Numbered from the stretch's first letter, positions 17,332 through 25,235 are shown. The stretch: DNA of 64,000 nt from JAHFUS01 sp035689115 (GCA_035689115.1 DASSMA010000058.1:3875-67874); one strand, 5' to 3'. The notes: generated by a model not told the origin, from the sequence alone. Made by a program: numbers and translations.

Positions 17332-17912
17332 CCGCTGCCGCGCTGCGCAGCGCCCACGTGGTCTCGGTGGTCGACGCCCTGACGACCCTCGACGGCGACG
17401 TCGACAAGCTGCGGCGGTGGGGCACCGACCTGGCCGCCCGCCTGCTGGCCGGCCGGCGCCTGCTGGCGGCCGGCAACGGCGGCAGCGCCGCCCAGGCCCA
17501 GCACCTCACCAGCGAGCTGGTGGGCCGGTACTGCCGCGACCGGCAGCCGTTCAGCGCCATCTCGCTGCACGCCGACTCGTCGAGCGTCACCGCCATTGCC
17601 AACGACTACGGCGCCGGCGAGGTCTTCGCCCGCCAGGTCCGGGCCCACGGCCGGCCGGGCGACGTGCTCGTGGCCTTTTCCACCTCCGGTCGCAGCGCCA
17701 ACGTGGTCGCCGCCGCCGAGGCGGCCGTCGAGGCCCGGCTCACCGTGTGGTCGCTCACCGGGCCCGCCCCCAACCCGCTGGCCGCCTGCTCCGACGACGC
17801 CCTGAGCGTCGACGCCCCGGCGACCGCAACCGTCCAGGAGGTCCATCTGGTGGCAGTCCACCTGCTGTGCGAATTCGTCGACGAAGTCCTCGGCTGCGGG
17901 GTCGACAAGTGA
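17328..17912 (+). CDS. gmhA: SIS-domain phosphoheptose isomerase (GmhA-like)
   Basis: A 194-aa SIS-domain protein of GmhA type, which converts sedoheptulose 7-phosphate to D-glycero-D-manno-heptose 7-phosphate. Key stretches: LLAAGNGGSAAQAQHLTSELVGRY, LHADSSSVTAIANDYG, VLVAFSTSGRSANVV and the C-terminal ATVQEVHLVAVHLLCEFVD with the conserved Gln-Glu-His. Length matches GmhA (about 190). It overlaps the GT4 gene and the HldE-like gene by 4 bp each. Together with the next gene and the HAD half of the GT2 fusion it supplies the expected steps to a nucleotide-activated heptose. Confidence 0.87.
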   Translation: MTAAALRSAHVVSVVDALTTLDGDVDKLRRWGTDLAARLLAGRRLLAAGNGGSAAQAQHLTSELVGRYCRDRQPFSAISLHADSSSVTAIANDYGAGEVFARQVRAHGRPGDVLVAFSTSGRSANVVAAAEAAVEARLTVWSLTGPAPNPLAACSDDALSVDAPATATVQEVHLVAVHLLCEFVDEVLGCGVDK

Positions 17913-19285
17913 CCGGGCGCCTCACCGTGGCCGGCGACGTGCTGGTCGACCGCGACGTGGTGGGAGGGGTGCGGCGGGTGGCGCCCGACGCACCGGTGCC
18001 CGTGGTCGACGTGGCCTCCCGCACCACCCGGCCTGGCGGCGCCGGCCTGGCCGCCCTGCTGGCCGCCGCCGACGGCCGGCCCGTCACCCTCGTCACCGCC
18101 CTCGGGAGCGACGCCGCCGGCGCCGAGGTGGCCGCCCTCCTGGAGGACGCCGGGGTCGACGTGGTGGACCTGGGCCTGGCCGGGCCGACGCCGGAGAAGG
18201 TGCGGGCCGGGACCCCCGGCCATCCGATGCTGCGCCTCGACTACGGCGGGCCGCCGTCGCCGGTCGGGCCCCTCACCCCCGCCGCCCGGCGGGCCCTCGG
18301 CGGTGCCGCCGCCGTGCTGGTGGCCGACTACGGGCGCGGCGTGGCCGCCCATCCCGAGGTGCGCGCCGCCCTGGCGGCGCTGCCCGCCCGCCGGCCCGTG
18401 GTGTGGGACCCGCACCCGCGGGGACCGGCGCCGGTGGCCGGGGCCCGGCTGGCCACGCCCAACCGCGAGGAGGCCGGCGTGCCGCCCGGCGCCGGCCTGG
18501 CCGCCGTCACCGCCCGGGCCCGGGCCCTGGCCGAGCAGTGGTCGGCCGTGGGCGTGGCCGTCACCCTCGGGTCCCGCGGCGCGGTGCTGGTGGAGGGCGA
18601 CGGGCCGCCCCTGGCCGTGCCCGCCCGGCCGGCGGCCGGCGACCCCTGCGGCGCCGGCGACCGCTTCGCCTCCCGCGCCGCCGGCCTGCTCGCCGACGGT
18701 GCCCTCCCCTCCGAGGCCGTCACCGGAGCGGTCGCCGCCGCCGCCGCCTTCGTGGCCTCCGGCGGCGCCGGCGGCGCCCTCCCGTCCGATCCACCCGCAC
18801 CCCGAGCCGGCGGGGACGGAGGCGTCGTCGACGCCCTCGCCCTCGTGGACGGGGTGCGGGCGGCCGGCGGCACGGTGGTGGCGGCCGGCGGGTGCTTCGA
18901 CCTGCTCCACGCCGGCCACGTCGGCCTCCTGGAGGCGGCCCGGCGCCTGGGCGACTGCCTGGTGGTGTGCCTCAACTCCGACGACTCGGTGCGCCGGCTG
19001 AAGGGACCGGGCCGGCCCGTGCAGTCCGCCGCCGACCGGGCCCGGGTGGTGCTCGCCCTCGGCTGCGTCGACGCCGTCGCCGTGTTCGACGAGGACACGC
19101 CCGAGGCGGTGCTGGCCCGGCTGCGGCCCCACGTGTTCGCCAAGGGCGGCGACTACGCCGGCGGCCGGCTCCCCGAGGCGGCGCTCCTGGCCGGCTGGGG
19201 CGGCCAGGCGGCCGTCCTGCCCTACCTGGAGGGCCGCTCCACCACCCGCCTGATCGAGGAGGCCAACGCCCATGCCCGCGGCTGA
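17909..19285 (+). CDS. hldE: bifunctional heptose-7-P kinase / heptose-1-P nucleotidyltransferase (HldE-like)
   Basis: A 458-aa fusion. The N-terminal PfkB/ribokinase domain (1-305) has LVDRDVVGGVRRVAPDAPVP, ADYGRGV, NREEAG and GAGDRF, with Asp of GAGD as catalytic base. The C-terminal cytidylyltransferase-like domain (320-458) has AAGGCFDLLHAGHVGLLEAA (HxGH), NSDDSVRRLKGPGRP, DEDTPEAVLARLRP and EGRSTT. Architecture and length match HldE/RfaE (about 475 aa), which makes ADP-heptose; whether this enzyme uses ATP or GTP cannot be read. GTGA overlap with the isomerase gene; the SDR gene starts 14 bp before its end. Confidence 0.9.
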   Translation: MTGRLTVAGDVLVDRDVVGGVRRVAPDAPVPVVDVASRTTRPGGAGLAALLAAADGRPVTLVTALGSDAAGAEVAALLEDAGVDVVDLGLAGPTPEKVRAGTPGHPMLRLDYGGPPSPVGPLTPAARRALGGAAAVLVADYGRGVAAHPEVRAALAALPARRPVVWDPHPRGPAPVAGARLATPNREEAGVPPGAGLAAVTARARALAEQWSAVGVAVTLGSRGAVLVEGDGPPLAVPARPAAGDPCGAGDRFASRAAGLLADGALPSEAVTGAVAAAAAFVASGGAGGALPSDPPAPRAGGDGGVVDALALVDGVRAAGGTVVAAGGCFDLLHAGHVGLLEAARRLGDCLVVCLNSDDSVRRLKGPGRPVQSAADRARVVLALGCVDAVAVFDEDTPEAVLARLRPHVFAKGGDYAGGRLPEAALLAGWGGQAAVLPYLEGRSTTRLIEEANAHARG

Positions 19286-19967
19286 TCCCGGAACCGTGCT
19301 CGTCACCGGCGGCGCCTCCGGGCTCGGGGCGGCGGTCGTCCGCGCCGTCGTCGAGGCCGGCGGCCGGCCGCTGGTCGTCGACCTCCGCCCGCCCCAGGCC
19401 GCCGCCATCGACCACGAGCTGGCCGACCTGGGCGACGGCCGGGCGGCCGAGGCGGCGGTCCGGGCCCTCGCCGACCGGGCCGGCGGGCTCGACGCGGTGG
19501 TGACGGCGGCCGGCACCGACTCCTGCGGGCGCCTGGCCGAGGTGGACGCCGAGGCGTGGGAGCGCGTCGTCCGGGTGAACCTGCTCGGCACGGCCGCCGT
19601 GGTCCGGGCCGCCCTCCCGTTCCTTGAGACGTCGTCCGGGCGCATCGTCACGGTGGCCTCCACGCTCGGCCTCAAGCCCCTGTCCGACGCCAGCGCCTAC
19701 GCGGCGGGCAAGTTCGGCGTGGTGGGCTTCACCCGGGCCCTGATGCTCGAGCTGGGCGGCCGGGTGGGCGTCACCCTCCTCGTGCCCGGCGGGATGGACA
19801 CCGCCTTCTTCGACGGCCGCGACCCGAAGTACCGGCCCCCGGCCGACGCCAAGCTGAGCCGCCCCGAGGACGTGGCCGCCGCCGTGCTCTTCGCCCTGTG
19901 CCAACCGCCTGGCTGCGAGGTGCGCGAGCTGGTCGTCACGCCGTCGACGGAGCCCTCCTGGCCGTAG
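19272..19967 (+). CDS. short-chain dehydrogenase/reductase
   Basis: A 231-aa classical SDR. The nucleotide site is TGGASGLG near residue 12, the structural motif reads TAAGTDS in place of NNAG, and the active site has Ser in VASTLG and YAAGK (Tyr-x3-Lys). LVPGGMDTAF follows. It overlaps the HldE-like gene by 14 bp. It may epimerise or reduce the nucleotide-sugar: HldD, the usual ADP-heptose epimerase, is an extended SDR, and this short enzyme is not obviously HldD. So if the pathway needs a C6 epimerase it is either this protein or encoded elsewhere. Confidence 0.88.
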   Translation: MPAADPGTVLVTGGASGLGAAVVRAVVEAGGRPLVVDLRPPQAAAIDHELADLGDGRAAEAAVRALADRAGGLDAVVTAAGTDSCGRLAEVDAEAWERVVRVNLLGTAAVVRAALPFLETSSGRIVTVASTLGLKPLSDASAYAAGKFGVVGFTRALMLELGGRVGVTLLVPGGMDTAFFDGRDPKYRPPADAKLSRPEDVAAAVLFALCQPPGCEVRELVVTPSTEPSWP

Positions 19968-19971
19968 GTCA

Positions 19972-20955
19972 GTGGTGCGCCGGCAGCCCGTCCTCGTCGT
20001 CCTCCGGGCCCTCGGGCTCGGCGACCTGTGCACGGCCGTCCCCGCCCTGCGCGCCCTCGCCGACGCCTATCCCCGCCATCGCCGGGTGCTCCTCACCACC
20101 GCCGGCGTCGCCCCCCTCGCCGCCGCCGCCGGCCTGGCCGACGAGGTCGTCACGACCGAGGACCCCCGATCCCGAGTACATAGCGTGCGGAAACCGCACG
20201 CTATGTACTCGGGGTCGGTGGACGTGGCGGTGAACCTCCACGGCAAGGGCCCGGAGAGCCACCGGGCCCTGCTGGCGGCGGGGCCCCGCCGGCTCATCGC
20301 CTTCGGCACCGCCGGCGTGCCGGGGCCGGCGTGGCGCGCGGACGAGCACGAGGTGCACCGCTGGTGCCGGCTGCTGCGGGAGTCCGGCGTCCCCGCCGAT
20401 CCCGGCCGCCTCGACCTGGACCTGCCGGCGGCGCCCGTTCCGGACGGCGTGGCCGGCTCCACGGTGGTCCACCCCGGTGCCGCCTACCCGGCCAGGCGCT
20501 GGCCGGCGGCCCGGTGGGCGGCCGTGGCCCGGGCCGAGGCGTCCGCCGGGCGCGCCGTCGTCGTCACCGGCGGCGCCTCCGAGGCGGGCCTGGCCCGAGG
20601 CGTCGCCGCCGCCGCCGGCCTGCCGTCGTCCGCCGTCCTGGCCGGCGCCACAGGGGTGGTCGAGCTGGCGGCCGTGGTCGGCGCCGCCGGCCGGGTGGTG
20701 TGCGGCGACACCGGCGTCGCCCACCTGGCCACCGCCCTGCGCCGGCCGTCGGTCGTGCTGTTCGGTCCCGTCCCGCCCTCCTTGTGGGGACCGCCGCCCG
20801 ACCGGCCGTGGCACACCGCACTGTGGGCCGGGCGCACCGGCGACCCCTGGGCGGCCAGTGTCGATGGGGGCCTGCTGGAGATCGGCGTCGACGACGTGCT
20901 GGCCGCCCTCGACGGCCTGCCCGCCGCCGAGCCGGTCGCGGCCGCGCCGGCATGA
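19972..20955 (+). CDS. glycosyltransferase family 9 carrying an in-frame palindromic insert
   Basis: A 327-aa GT9 protein (VVLRALGLGDLCTAVPALRAL, VAVNLHGKGPESHRALLA, STVVHPGAAYPARRWPAARWA, VCGDTGVAHLATALRRPSVVLFGP). Between the strand ending DEVVTTED and the strand SVDVAVNLHG, residues about 67-81 (SRVHSVRKPHAMYSG) are encoded by a 43-bp perfect palindrome at 20171-20213. In the family this stretch is a variable loop, so the enzyme may still fold. GTG start, 4 bp after the SDR stop; a second GTG follows at once. Likely a second heptosyltransferase-type enzyme of the operon; donor inferred. Confidence 0.88.
   Translation: MVRRQPVLVVLRALGLGDLCTAVPALRALADAYPRHRRVLLTTAGVAPLAAAAGLADEVVTTEDPRSRVHSVRKPHAMYSGSVDVAVNLHGKGPESHRALLAAGPRRLIAFGTAGVPGPAWRADEHEVHRWCRLLRESGVPADPGRLDLDLPAAPVPDGVAGSTVVHPGAAYPARRWPAARWAAVARAEASAGRAVVVTGGASEAGLARGVAAAAGLPSSAVLAGATGVVELAAVVGAAGRVVCGDTGVAHLATALRRPSVVLFGPVPPSLWGPPPDRPWHTALWAGRTGDPWAASVDGGLLEIGVDDVLAALDGLPAAEPVAAAPA
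20171..20213. repeat. family A palindrome, copy 1 (inside glycosyltransferase gene)
   Basis: A 43-bp perfect palindrome: left arm CCCGAGTACATAGCGTGCGG, centre AAA, and the exact reverse complement of the arm. It is read through in frame by the GT9 gene. It is 41/43 identical to the copy at 31885-31927 and is less GC-rich than its surroundings. The two copies differ only in the centre and at one arm base. Confidence 0.9.
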
Positions 20956-21266
20956 CCGGGCCCTGGCGGTTCCCGTTCACCGTCATCGACGAGGCGGTGC
21001 ACATCCTCGACTCGCTCGCCGAGCCGTGGGGGATCGAGATCGAGCTCGACCTGCCGGGGCCCGCCGGCTGCCCGCCCGCCGCACCGACCGCACCTGGACC
21101 TGGGAGGTGGCGCCGGCGCGTGAGCTTAGGGGCGGAGGTGGTGGAGATGGACGGGCACCACAACGCCTGGATGGTGCTGCCCGGCGACTGGGCGGGCGCC
21201 CTGGACGAGGCCATCGGCCGGGTCCTGCGCTCGAACGCCACGGCCGGCGCCTTCCCGGGTCGCTAG
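20952..21266 (+). CDS. uncharacterised 104-aa protein, last gene of glycan operon
   Basis: A 104-aa protein starting with an ATG that overlaps the GT9 stop (ATGA). The first 35 residues (FPFTVIDEAVHILDSLAEPWGIEIELDLPG) faintly recall the N-terminus of condensation or acyltransferase-type domains; the middle is Pro/Gly-rich, and the last part (VEMDGHHNAWMVLPGDWAGALDEAIGRV) matches nothing I recognise. It could be a remnant of a longer gene with a lost middle. It ends 7 bp from the convergent zinc-ribbon gene. Function unknown. Confidence 0.5.
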   Translation: MTGPWRFPFTVIDEAVHILDSLAEPWGIEIELDLPGPAGCPPAAPTAPGPGRWRRRVSLGAEVVEMDGHHNAWMVLPGDWAGALDEAIGRVLRSNATAGAFPGR

Positions 21267-21273
21267 ATCTGCG

Positions 21274-21918
21274 CTACCGGCAGTCGACGCAGAGGTCGGA
21301 GCCGGCCACGAACTGCGTGGGGGCCTTGTGCATCCGGCACGAGGGGCACAGCCGGGTGGCGGCCTCCGGCTTGCGCTTGGGCGGCGCCGCCGTCCTGGGC
21401 TTCTGCACCCGCGGCGGGCGGACGGCGGCGGCCCGCTTGGCGCCACCGGCCGGCGGCCGGGACGACGGCGAGGGCGGGGGCGGGGCGGCCGGAGGCGGGA
21501 AGGGCGGGCTCTCGAGGAGCAGGTCGGCCTCGAGGAAGGCGTCCTCCACCTCGGGCGGGACGTCGCCGTACCAATTGCCGGTCTCGAACCGGGTCGGGAT
21601 GCGGCCCTCGGTGCGCACGTAGTGCAGCGGCCGGGCGCCGCCCGACAGCTTGTAGCCCACGACCCAGCGCCGGCCGGGCGTCCAGCGGACCAGGTACAGC
21701 TCGGGGTCGCGCCACACGCCGGCGGCCACACCGGTGGGCCCGTGGGCGGCGGCGCTCACGGGCGGCACCTCCTGGAGGAGCCCGAGCGTGCGCAGCACGG
21801 TGCCGCCGGGGTCGCCCCTGGAAGGTTCCGCCAGGCGGACCTGCCGCCCCTCCACGTCGATGGCCAGTCCGTGCTCGCTGCGCAGCGCCTCGAGCGCGTC
21901 GGCCATCGCGTCGTCCAT
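21274..21918 (-). CDS. uncharacterised protein with C-terminal zinc-ribbon
   Basis: A 214-aa protein. Residues 1-105 form a globular domain (ALRSEHGLAIDVEGRQVRL, LYLVRWTPGRRWVVGYKL, FETGNWYGDVPPEVEDAFL). Residues 110-180 are a Pro/Ala/Lys-rich linker. The C-terminus has two CxxC pairs (LCPSCRMHKAPTQF and LCVDCR) that should bind zinc. The ATG at MDDAM was chosen because the frame upstream is antisense to other coding sequence. It is the last gene of a minus-strand set of six. Possibly a nucleic-acid-associated protein, by the zinc ribbon only. Confidence 0.7.
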   Translation of the reverse strand: MDDAMADALEALRSEHGLAIDVEGRQVRLAEPSRGDPGGTVLRTLGLLQEVPPVSAAAHGPTGVAAGVWRDPELYLVRWTPGRRWVVGYKLSGGARPLHYVRTEGRIPTRFETGNWYGDVPPEVEDAFLEADLLLESPPFPPPAAPPPPSPSSRPPAGGAKRAAAVRPPRVQKPRTAAPPKRKPEAATRLCPSCRMHKAPTQFVAGSDLCVDCR

Positions 21919-21964
21919 GTGCTCATGTTGCCCGCGGACGGCCTGCGGCGACGAAGCGGGGCCG

Positions 21965-23023
21965 TCAGCCGGCATCCCGGAGGGCCGCCTGCACCTCCAT
22001 CCGGACCCGTAGATCGGGGTCGCCGGCCAGCGCCTCGACCGCCTCCCGGCTGGCTCCGGCACCGAGGACGGACAGGCCGCGGACGGCCTTCCACCGTACC
22101 CACGCGTCGTTGTCGCCCAGGGCCCGCTCCAGGGCGCGGCGTAGCGCCGGCCGGCCGGCGCCGGCCATGGCGTCGACCGCCGCCCGGCGGACGCTGCGCC
22201 GGGGATCGGCCGCCAGCGCCTCCCAGGCCGGGTGGGCGGCCTCGGGCGGGGCGCCGTCGAGGAGGCCGGCCGCCACCCGGCGCTCGGCGGCGTCATCCCC
22301 GTCGGCGGCGGCGAGGAGCATGGCCAGGTCGGCCGGGTCGTCCGCCCGCAGGGCGCCGAGCCGCCGCCACGCCCGCTCCAGCGACGCGTCGCGCGACGCC
22401 GGTGCCGCCGCACCGGGAACGCCGCCGGCGCCGGCCACCGCCGGGTCGCCGCCGCCGGCGAAGCCGTCCTCCACCGCCGCCAGGACAGGCGCCAGCAGCC
22501 CCTCCCACGCACCCGGCCGGCGGAGGGTGACGGAGACGAAGTCGCGGGCGACGAGCACGTTGTCCACCTCGGGGAAGGCCTCGAACAGCGCCGCCACCCG
22601 CCCGTCGGCCGCCGCCTCCGCCGCCGAGCGGTAGGACACGCTCTCGCCGTCGTGCAGGTGCCCCGTGCGGAACGTCATGGTCCGGGGGTTGGGCGTGGCC
22701 TCGGGGGCCACCGGGTGGCCGGCCGCCGGCGCCGCCCCGTCCGCCGCGACGGCCAGGCGGAACCGGCCGTGCTCCCACCCGAAGACGAGGGTGAGGCCGC
22801 CGTCCAGCGGCTCCGACCACCATCCCTCGCCCGGCCCCACCGCCCTGGCCAGCTCGTCGTCGTCGGCCGGACCCCAGTCGGCGGTGGAGAAGTACCGCTT
22901 CAGCAGGGCCTTGGTGGGCCCCAGGGCCTCGAACGGCAGCGACCCGAGGGCCCGCCGGGTGAGCGCGGCGATGGCCGGCGCAACCAGCCCCCGCTCGACG
23001 ACCGCCCGGCGCCCGTCGGCCAC
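21965..23023 (-). CDS. Nfu N-terminal domain + HEAT-repeat protein (CvfC-like architecture)
   Basis: A 352-aa protein from the GTG at 23023 (an ATG at 23089 would give 374 aa but overlaps the upstream gene by 64 bp). After about 100 N-terminal residues comes an Nfu/NifU N-terminal domain (ATPNPRTMTFRTG, FPEVDNVLVARDFVSVT), then HEAT-like repeats (DPRRSVRRAAVDAMAGAG, DNDAWVRWKAVRGLSVLG, DPDLRVRMEVQAALRDAG). The same Nfu_N-HEAT order is found in the conserved virulence factor C family of Firmicutes. The C-terminal Fe-S CxxC domain of true Nfu is absent, so it is not a cluster scaffold. Role unknown; a protein-protein adaptor is plausible. Confidence 0.75.
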   Translation of the reverse strand: MADGRRAVVERGLVAPAIAALTRRALGSLPFEALGPTKALLKRYFSTADWGPADDDELARAVGPGEGWWSEPLDGGLTLVFGWEHGRFRLAVAADGAAPAAGHPVAPEATPNPRTMTFRTGHLHDGESVSYRSAAEAAADGRVAALFEAFPEVDNVLVARDFVSVTLRRPGAWEGLLAPVLAAVEDGFAGGGDPAVAGAGGVPGAAAPASRDASLERAWRRLGALRADDPADLAMLLAAADGDDAAERRVAAGLLDGAPPEAAHPAWEALAADPRRSVRRAAVDAMAGAGRPALRRALERALGDNDAWVRWKAVRGLSVLGAGASREAVEALAGDPDLRVRMEVQAALRDAG

Positions 23024-23025
23024 GG

Positions 23026-23388
23026 TCAGGGACCGGCGGCCGGTGGCCCAGACCCCGGCCGCAGGCCGCACGCCGGCCCCAGCCGGCACAGACGGGGGGC
23101 GGCCTGGGCGAGCAGCTCGAGCCCGAAGCGGCGCATCTGACCGGCGTCGCGGGACCGCTCGTCGCCGGCCTCGGCCAGCACCTCGGCCATGGCGAACAAG
23201 GAGCCGCCGCTCTCGAGCATGTGGTCGGTGGTGGCCAGCATCACCGCCTTGACGTCGGACCAGGCCACCGCGGCGTCGCCGTCCTCGCTGCGGTAGTAGA
23301 TGCCGTCGGCGTCGATGGCGGTGACGTCGACGGTGAGCATCCGGTCGTCGCGGAAGGTGATCCCGGCGGTGAAGTCGACGTTCCCCAC
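23026..23388 (-). CDS. uncharacterised 120-aa protein
   Basis: A 120-aa product from a GTG at 23388. The first 95 residues look like a real domain (FRDDRMLTVDVTAIDADGIYYR, WSDVKAVMLATTDHML, GGSLFAMAEVLAEAGDE); the tail is low-complexity Pro/Gly. It sits 11 bp after the lipoprotein gene and 2 bp before the GTG of the Nfu_N/HEAT gene, which supports real co-directional coding. No ribosome-binding site is obvious, and the start could lie elsewhere in the junction. No family recognised. Confidence 0.5.
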   Translation of the reverse strand: MGNVDFTAGITFRDDRMLTVDVTAIDADGIYYRSEDGDAAVAWSDVKAVMLATTDHMLESGGSLFAMAEVLAEAGDERSRDAGQMRRFGLELLAQAAPRLCRLGPACGLRPGSGPPAAGP

Positions 23389-23399
23389 GCCGGGGAAGA

Positions 23400-23990
23400 C
23401 TACGAGCAGCCGTCGCTGTAGCCGACCTCCGGCTGCCGGCCGGCCCGCAGGGCGGTGACCCGCCGGCCGTCGGTCTCGGCCACCAGCCGGAAGCCGGCGT
23501 CGGCGCCGGCCGGCACCAGGGTGAGCTCGTGGCCGCCGATCAGGAAGTCGTTGGGCGTGACCTTGAGCTTCCCGCCGTAGCGGCGCTGGGCCTCGGCCTC
23601 CGTCTGGCCGATGGCGAGACCCTCGGTGGTGGCCGTGGGGCCGCCGGTGACGACGACGCTGGCCACCGTCCCGCCGCTGACGAGGAACGACACGCCCTCC
23701 AGCCCGTCGGGCGGGGCGTAGAGGGCGCAGTCGCCGGACGGCGGGGCGACGGCCTGGAGCGGGCGGCCGAGGGCGGTCTGCGCCTGGGCCAGGGTCATGC
23801 CGACCCGCACCGGCCCGAGGCCGTGGATGTCGAGGCGCAGGCCGGCGTCCGCCGCCGTGGCGGGAGGAGCCGTTGTGGTCGTGGCCACAGCGGCCGTGGT
23901 GGTGGAGCCGGGCGCGGCGGCCTGCTTGCCGCTGCTGCAACCGCCGGCCACGACCACGGCGGCGGCGGCGAGGCAGCGGCGGACCTTCAC
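23400..23990 (-). CDS. lipoprotein, function unknown
   Basis: A 196-aa secreted lipoprotein. The signal peptide is short (VKVRRCLAAAAVVVAGGCSS) with the lipobox Cys at residue 18 in VAGGC. A Thr/Ala-rich spacer follows (to about 45). The mature part holds two related stretches: GPVRVGMTLAQAQTALGRPL and TEGLAIGQTEAEAQRRYGGK, a pattern seen in secreted actinobacterial proteins. Four or so Cys include a C-terminal DGCS. The GTG start overlaps the stop of the preceding isomerase-like gene by 4 bp. Probably at the outer face of the membrane. Confidence 0.75.
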   Translation of the reverse strand: MKVRRCLAAAAVVVAGGCSSGKQAAAPGSTTTAAVATTTTAPPATAADAGLRLDIHGLGPVRVGMTLAQAQTALGRPLQAVAPPSGDCALYAPPDGLEGVSFLVSGGTVASVVVTGGPTATTEGLAIGQTEAEAQRRYGGKLKVTPNDFLIGGHELTLVPAGADAGFRLVAETDGRRVTALRAGRQPEVGYSDGCS

Positions 23991-24847
23991 GGGTTGCGGA
24001 GCATCGACCGCAGCTTCGGCCCCAGCCAGGGGCGGCGCCCCCACGCCAGCAGCTGGCCCCGGGCGATGGCGCTCCACTGGCTGCGCCGGGCCCACACGAC
24101 GTCGAGCATGGCCACCGGGTCGGCCGACACGTAGCAGTCGACCCGCCGGTCGGAGGGGTCCTCCACCGTGGCGGCGCCGTCGTCGAACACGAAGCGCCAC
24201 CGGCCGCCGCCCCGGAGCCGCACCTCGTAGGTGGCGCGCACGCCGGCCGCCGCCCGCTGGTCGACGAGCGCCCTGGGATCCATCGCCGCCATCGACGGCA
24301 GGAGGAAGCCCTGGTGCACCAGCACGGCGTGGGCCGGGGGGACCGGCCACGGCCGCCCGGCGGCCCTGGCCAGGTCGGCGCCGTGCATCACCATCTCGTT
24401 GAGCAGGTGGCAGGTGAGCATGGTGAGGTCGACGGTGCTGCCCTCGACCAGCCACGGCCGGGGCTCGTCGCCGGCGCAGCCGGCGCAGGCGGCGAAGAAG
24501 CCCTCGGCCCGCTCCTCGATGCGCCCGGCGAGGACGGCCGGGTCGCGCTCGGGATCGCTGCGCACGGCGCCGCCCGAGAAGTCGGCCAGGTCCCACACGT
24601 CGGCCAGCGGGGCCTCGTCGCCGGTGCCCGAGCCGGCGACCGCCCGCAGCTCCGACAGGTCGCGCCGGGCCAGGCCGGGGACGGCGATCCATGCCTGCGA
24701 CAGGTGCATGGCCAGGTCGCCGAAGTTCCAGTCGCCGAGGGCGGGGACGGTGGGATCGGGACGGGACCGGAGCAGGGCCGTGACCCGGCCGACCTCGTCG
24801 CGCAGTGCGGCCTGGGCGTCGGCCCACCCGACCCGCCACGCCGGCAC
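23987..24847 (-). CDS. TIGR03083-type, DinB/mycothiol-dependent isomerase-like protein
   Basis: A 286-aa protein of the maleylpyruvate-isomerase/TIGR03083 superfamily. The DinB-like bundle shows GDWNFGDLAMHLSQAW near residue 42 and LTCHLLNEMVMHGADLARA near residue 150, whose His residues would form the metal site. A C-terminal SCP2-like domain follows (VRLRGGGRWRFVFDDGAA, DCYVSADPVAMLDVVW). Members use mycothiol and a divalent metal, consistent with an actinomycete. GTG start 2 bp after the VOC gene stop; overlaps the lipoprotein gene by 4 bp. Substrate unknown. Confidence 0.82.
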   Translation of the reverse strand: MPAWRVGWADAQAALRDEVGRVTALLRSRPDPTVPALGDWNFGDLAMHLSQAWIAVPGLARRDLSELRAVAGSGTGDEAPLADVWDLADFSGGAVRSDPERDPAVLAGRIEERAEGFFAACAGCAGDEPRPWLVEGSTVDLTMLTCHLLNEMVMHGADLARAAGRPWPVPPAHAVLVHQGFLLPSMAAMDPRALVDQRAAAGVRATYEVRLRGGGRWRFVFDDGAATVEDPSDRRVDCYVSADPVAMLDVVWARRSQWSAIARGQLLAWGRRPWLGPKLRSMLRNP

Positions 24848-24849
24848 CG

Positions 24850-25215
24850 CTACGACGGTCGGGCCAGCACCAGGCCGACGCGGTTGCCGGCGGGGTCGTT
24901 GAACAGGGCGATGTTCGGGCCGCCCGGCATCACCTCGGTGGGCGGCATCAGGGTGGTGCCGCCGCCCGCCTCGACCGCCTCGAGCGCCTTGGCCAGGTCG
25001 TCGACCTGGATGTAGACGGTGACGAACGGCTTGCCGTCCATGGCCGGGCCGACGCCGCCGCCGATGCCGCCCTCGGCGGCCGGCACCAGGCCGTAGTTCA
25101 TGGGGTTGGCGGCGTCGATCTCCCACCCGAAGGTGCCGGCGTAGAAGTCGACGAGGGCGGCGCCCTCCCCGCCCATGATCTCGAAGTGCACGACGGGATT
25201 CGGCATGTCCGCCAC
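24850..25215 (-). CDS. VOC family (glyoxalase-like) protein
   Basis: A 121-aa single-unit VOC protein: PVVHFEIMGGEGAALVDFYAGTFGWEID at the N-terminus and IALFNDPAGNRVGLVLA at the C-terminus, with a Gly-rich loop between. The VOC metal positions are partly visible (His10 and Glu12 of VHFEI); whether it binds metal is unclear. Family roles include isomerases, dioxygenases and resistance proteins. It opens the minus-strand gene set and is divergent from the GlsB-like gene with only 20 bp between them. Confidence 0.85.
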   Translation of the reverse strand: MADMPNPVVHFEIMGGEGAALVDFYAGTFGWEIDAANPMNYGLVPAAEGGIGGGVGPAMDGKPFVTVYIQVDDLAKALEAVEAGGGTTLMPPTEVMPGGPNIALFNDPAGNRVGLVLARPS

Positions 25216-25235
25216 GGTAGTTCGGACATGGGAGA

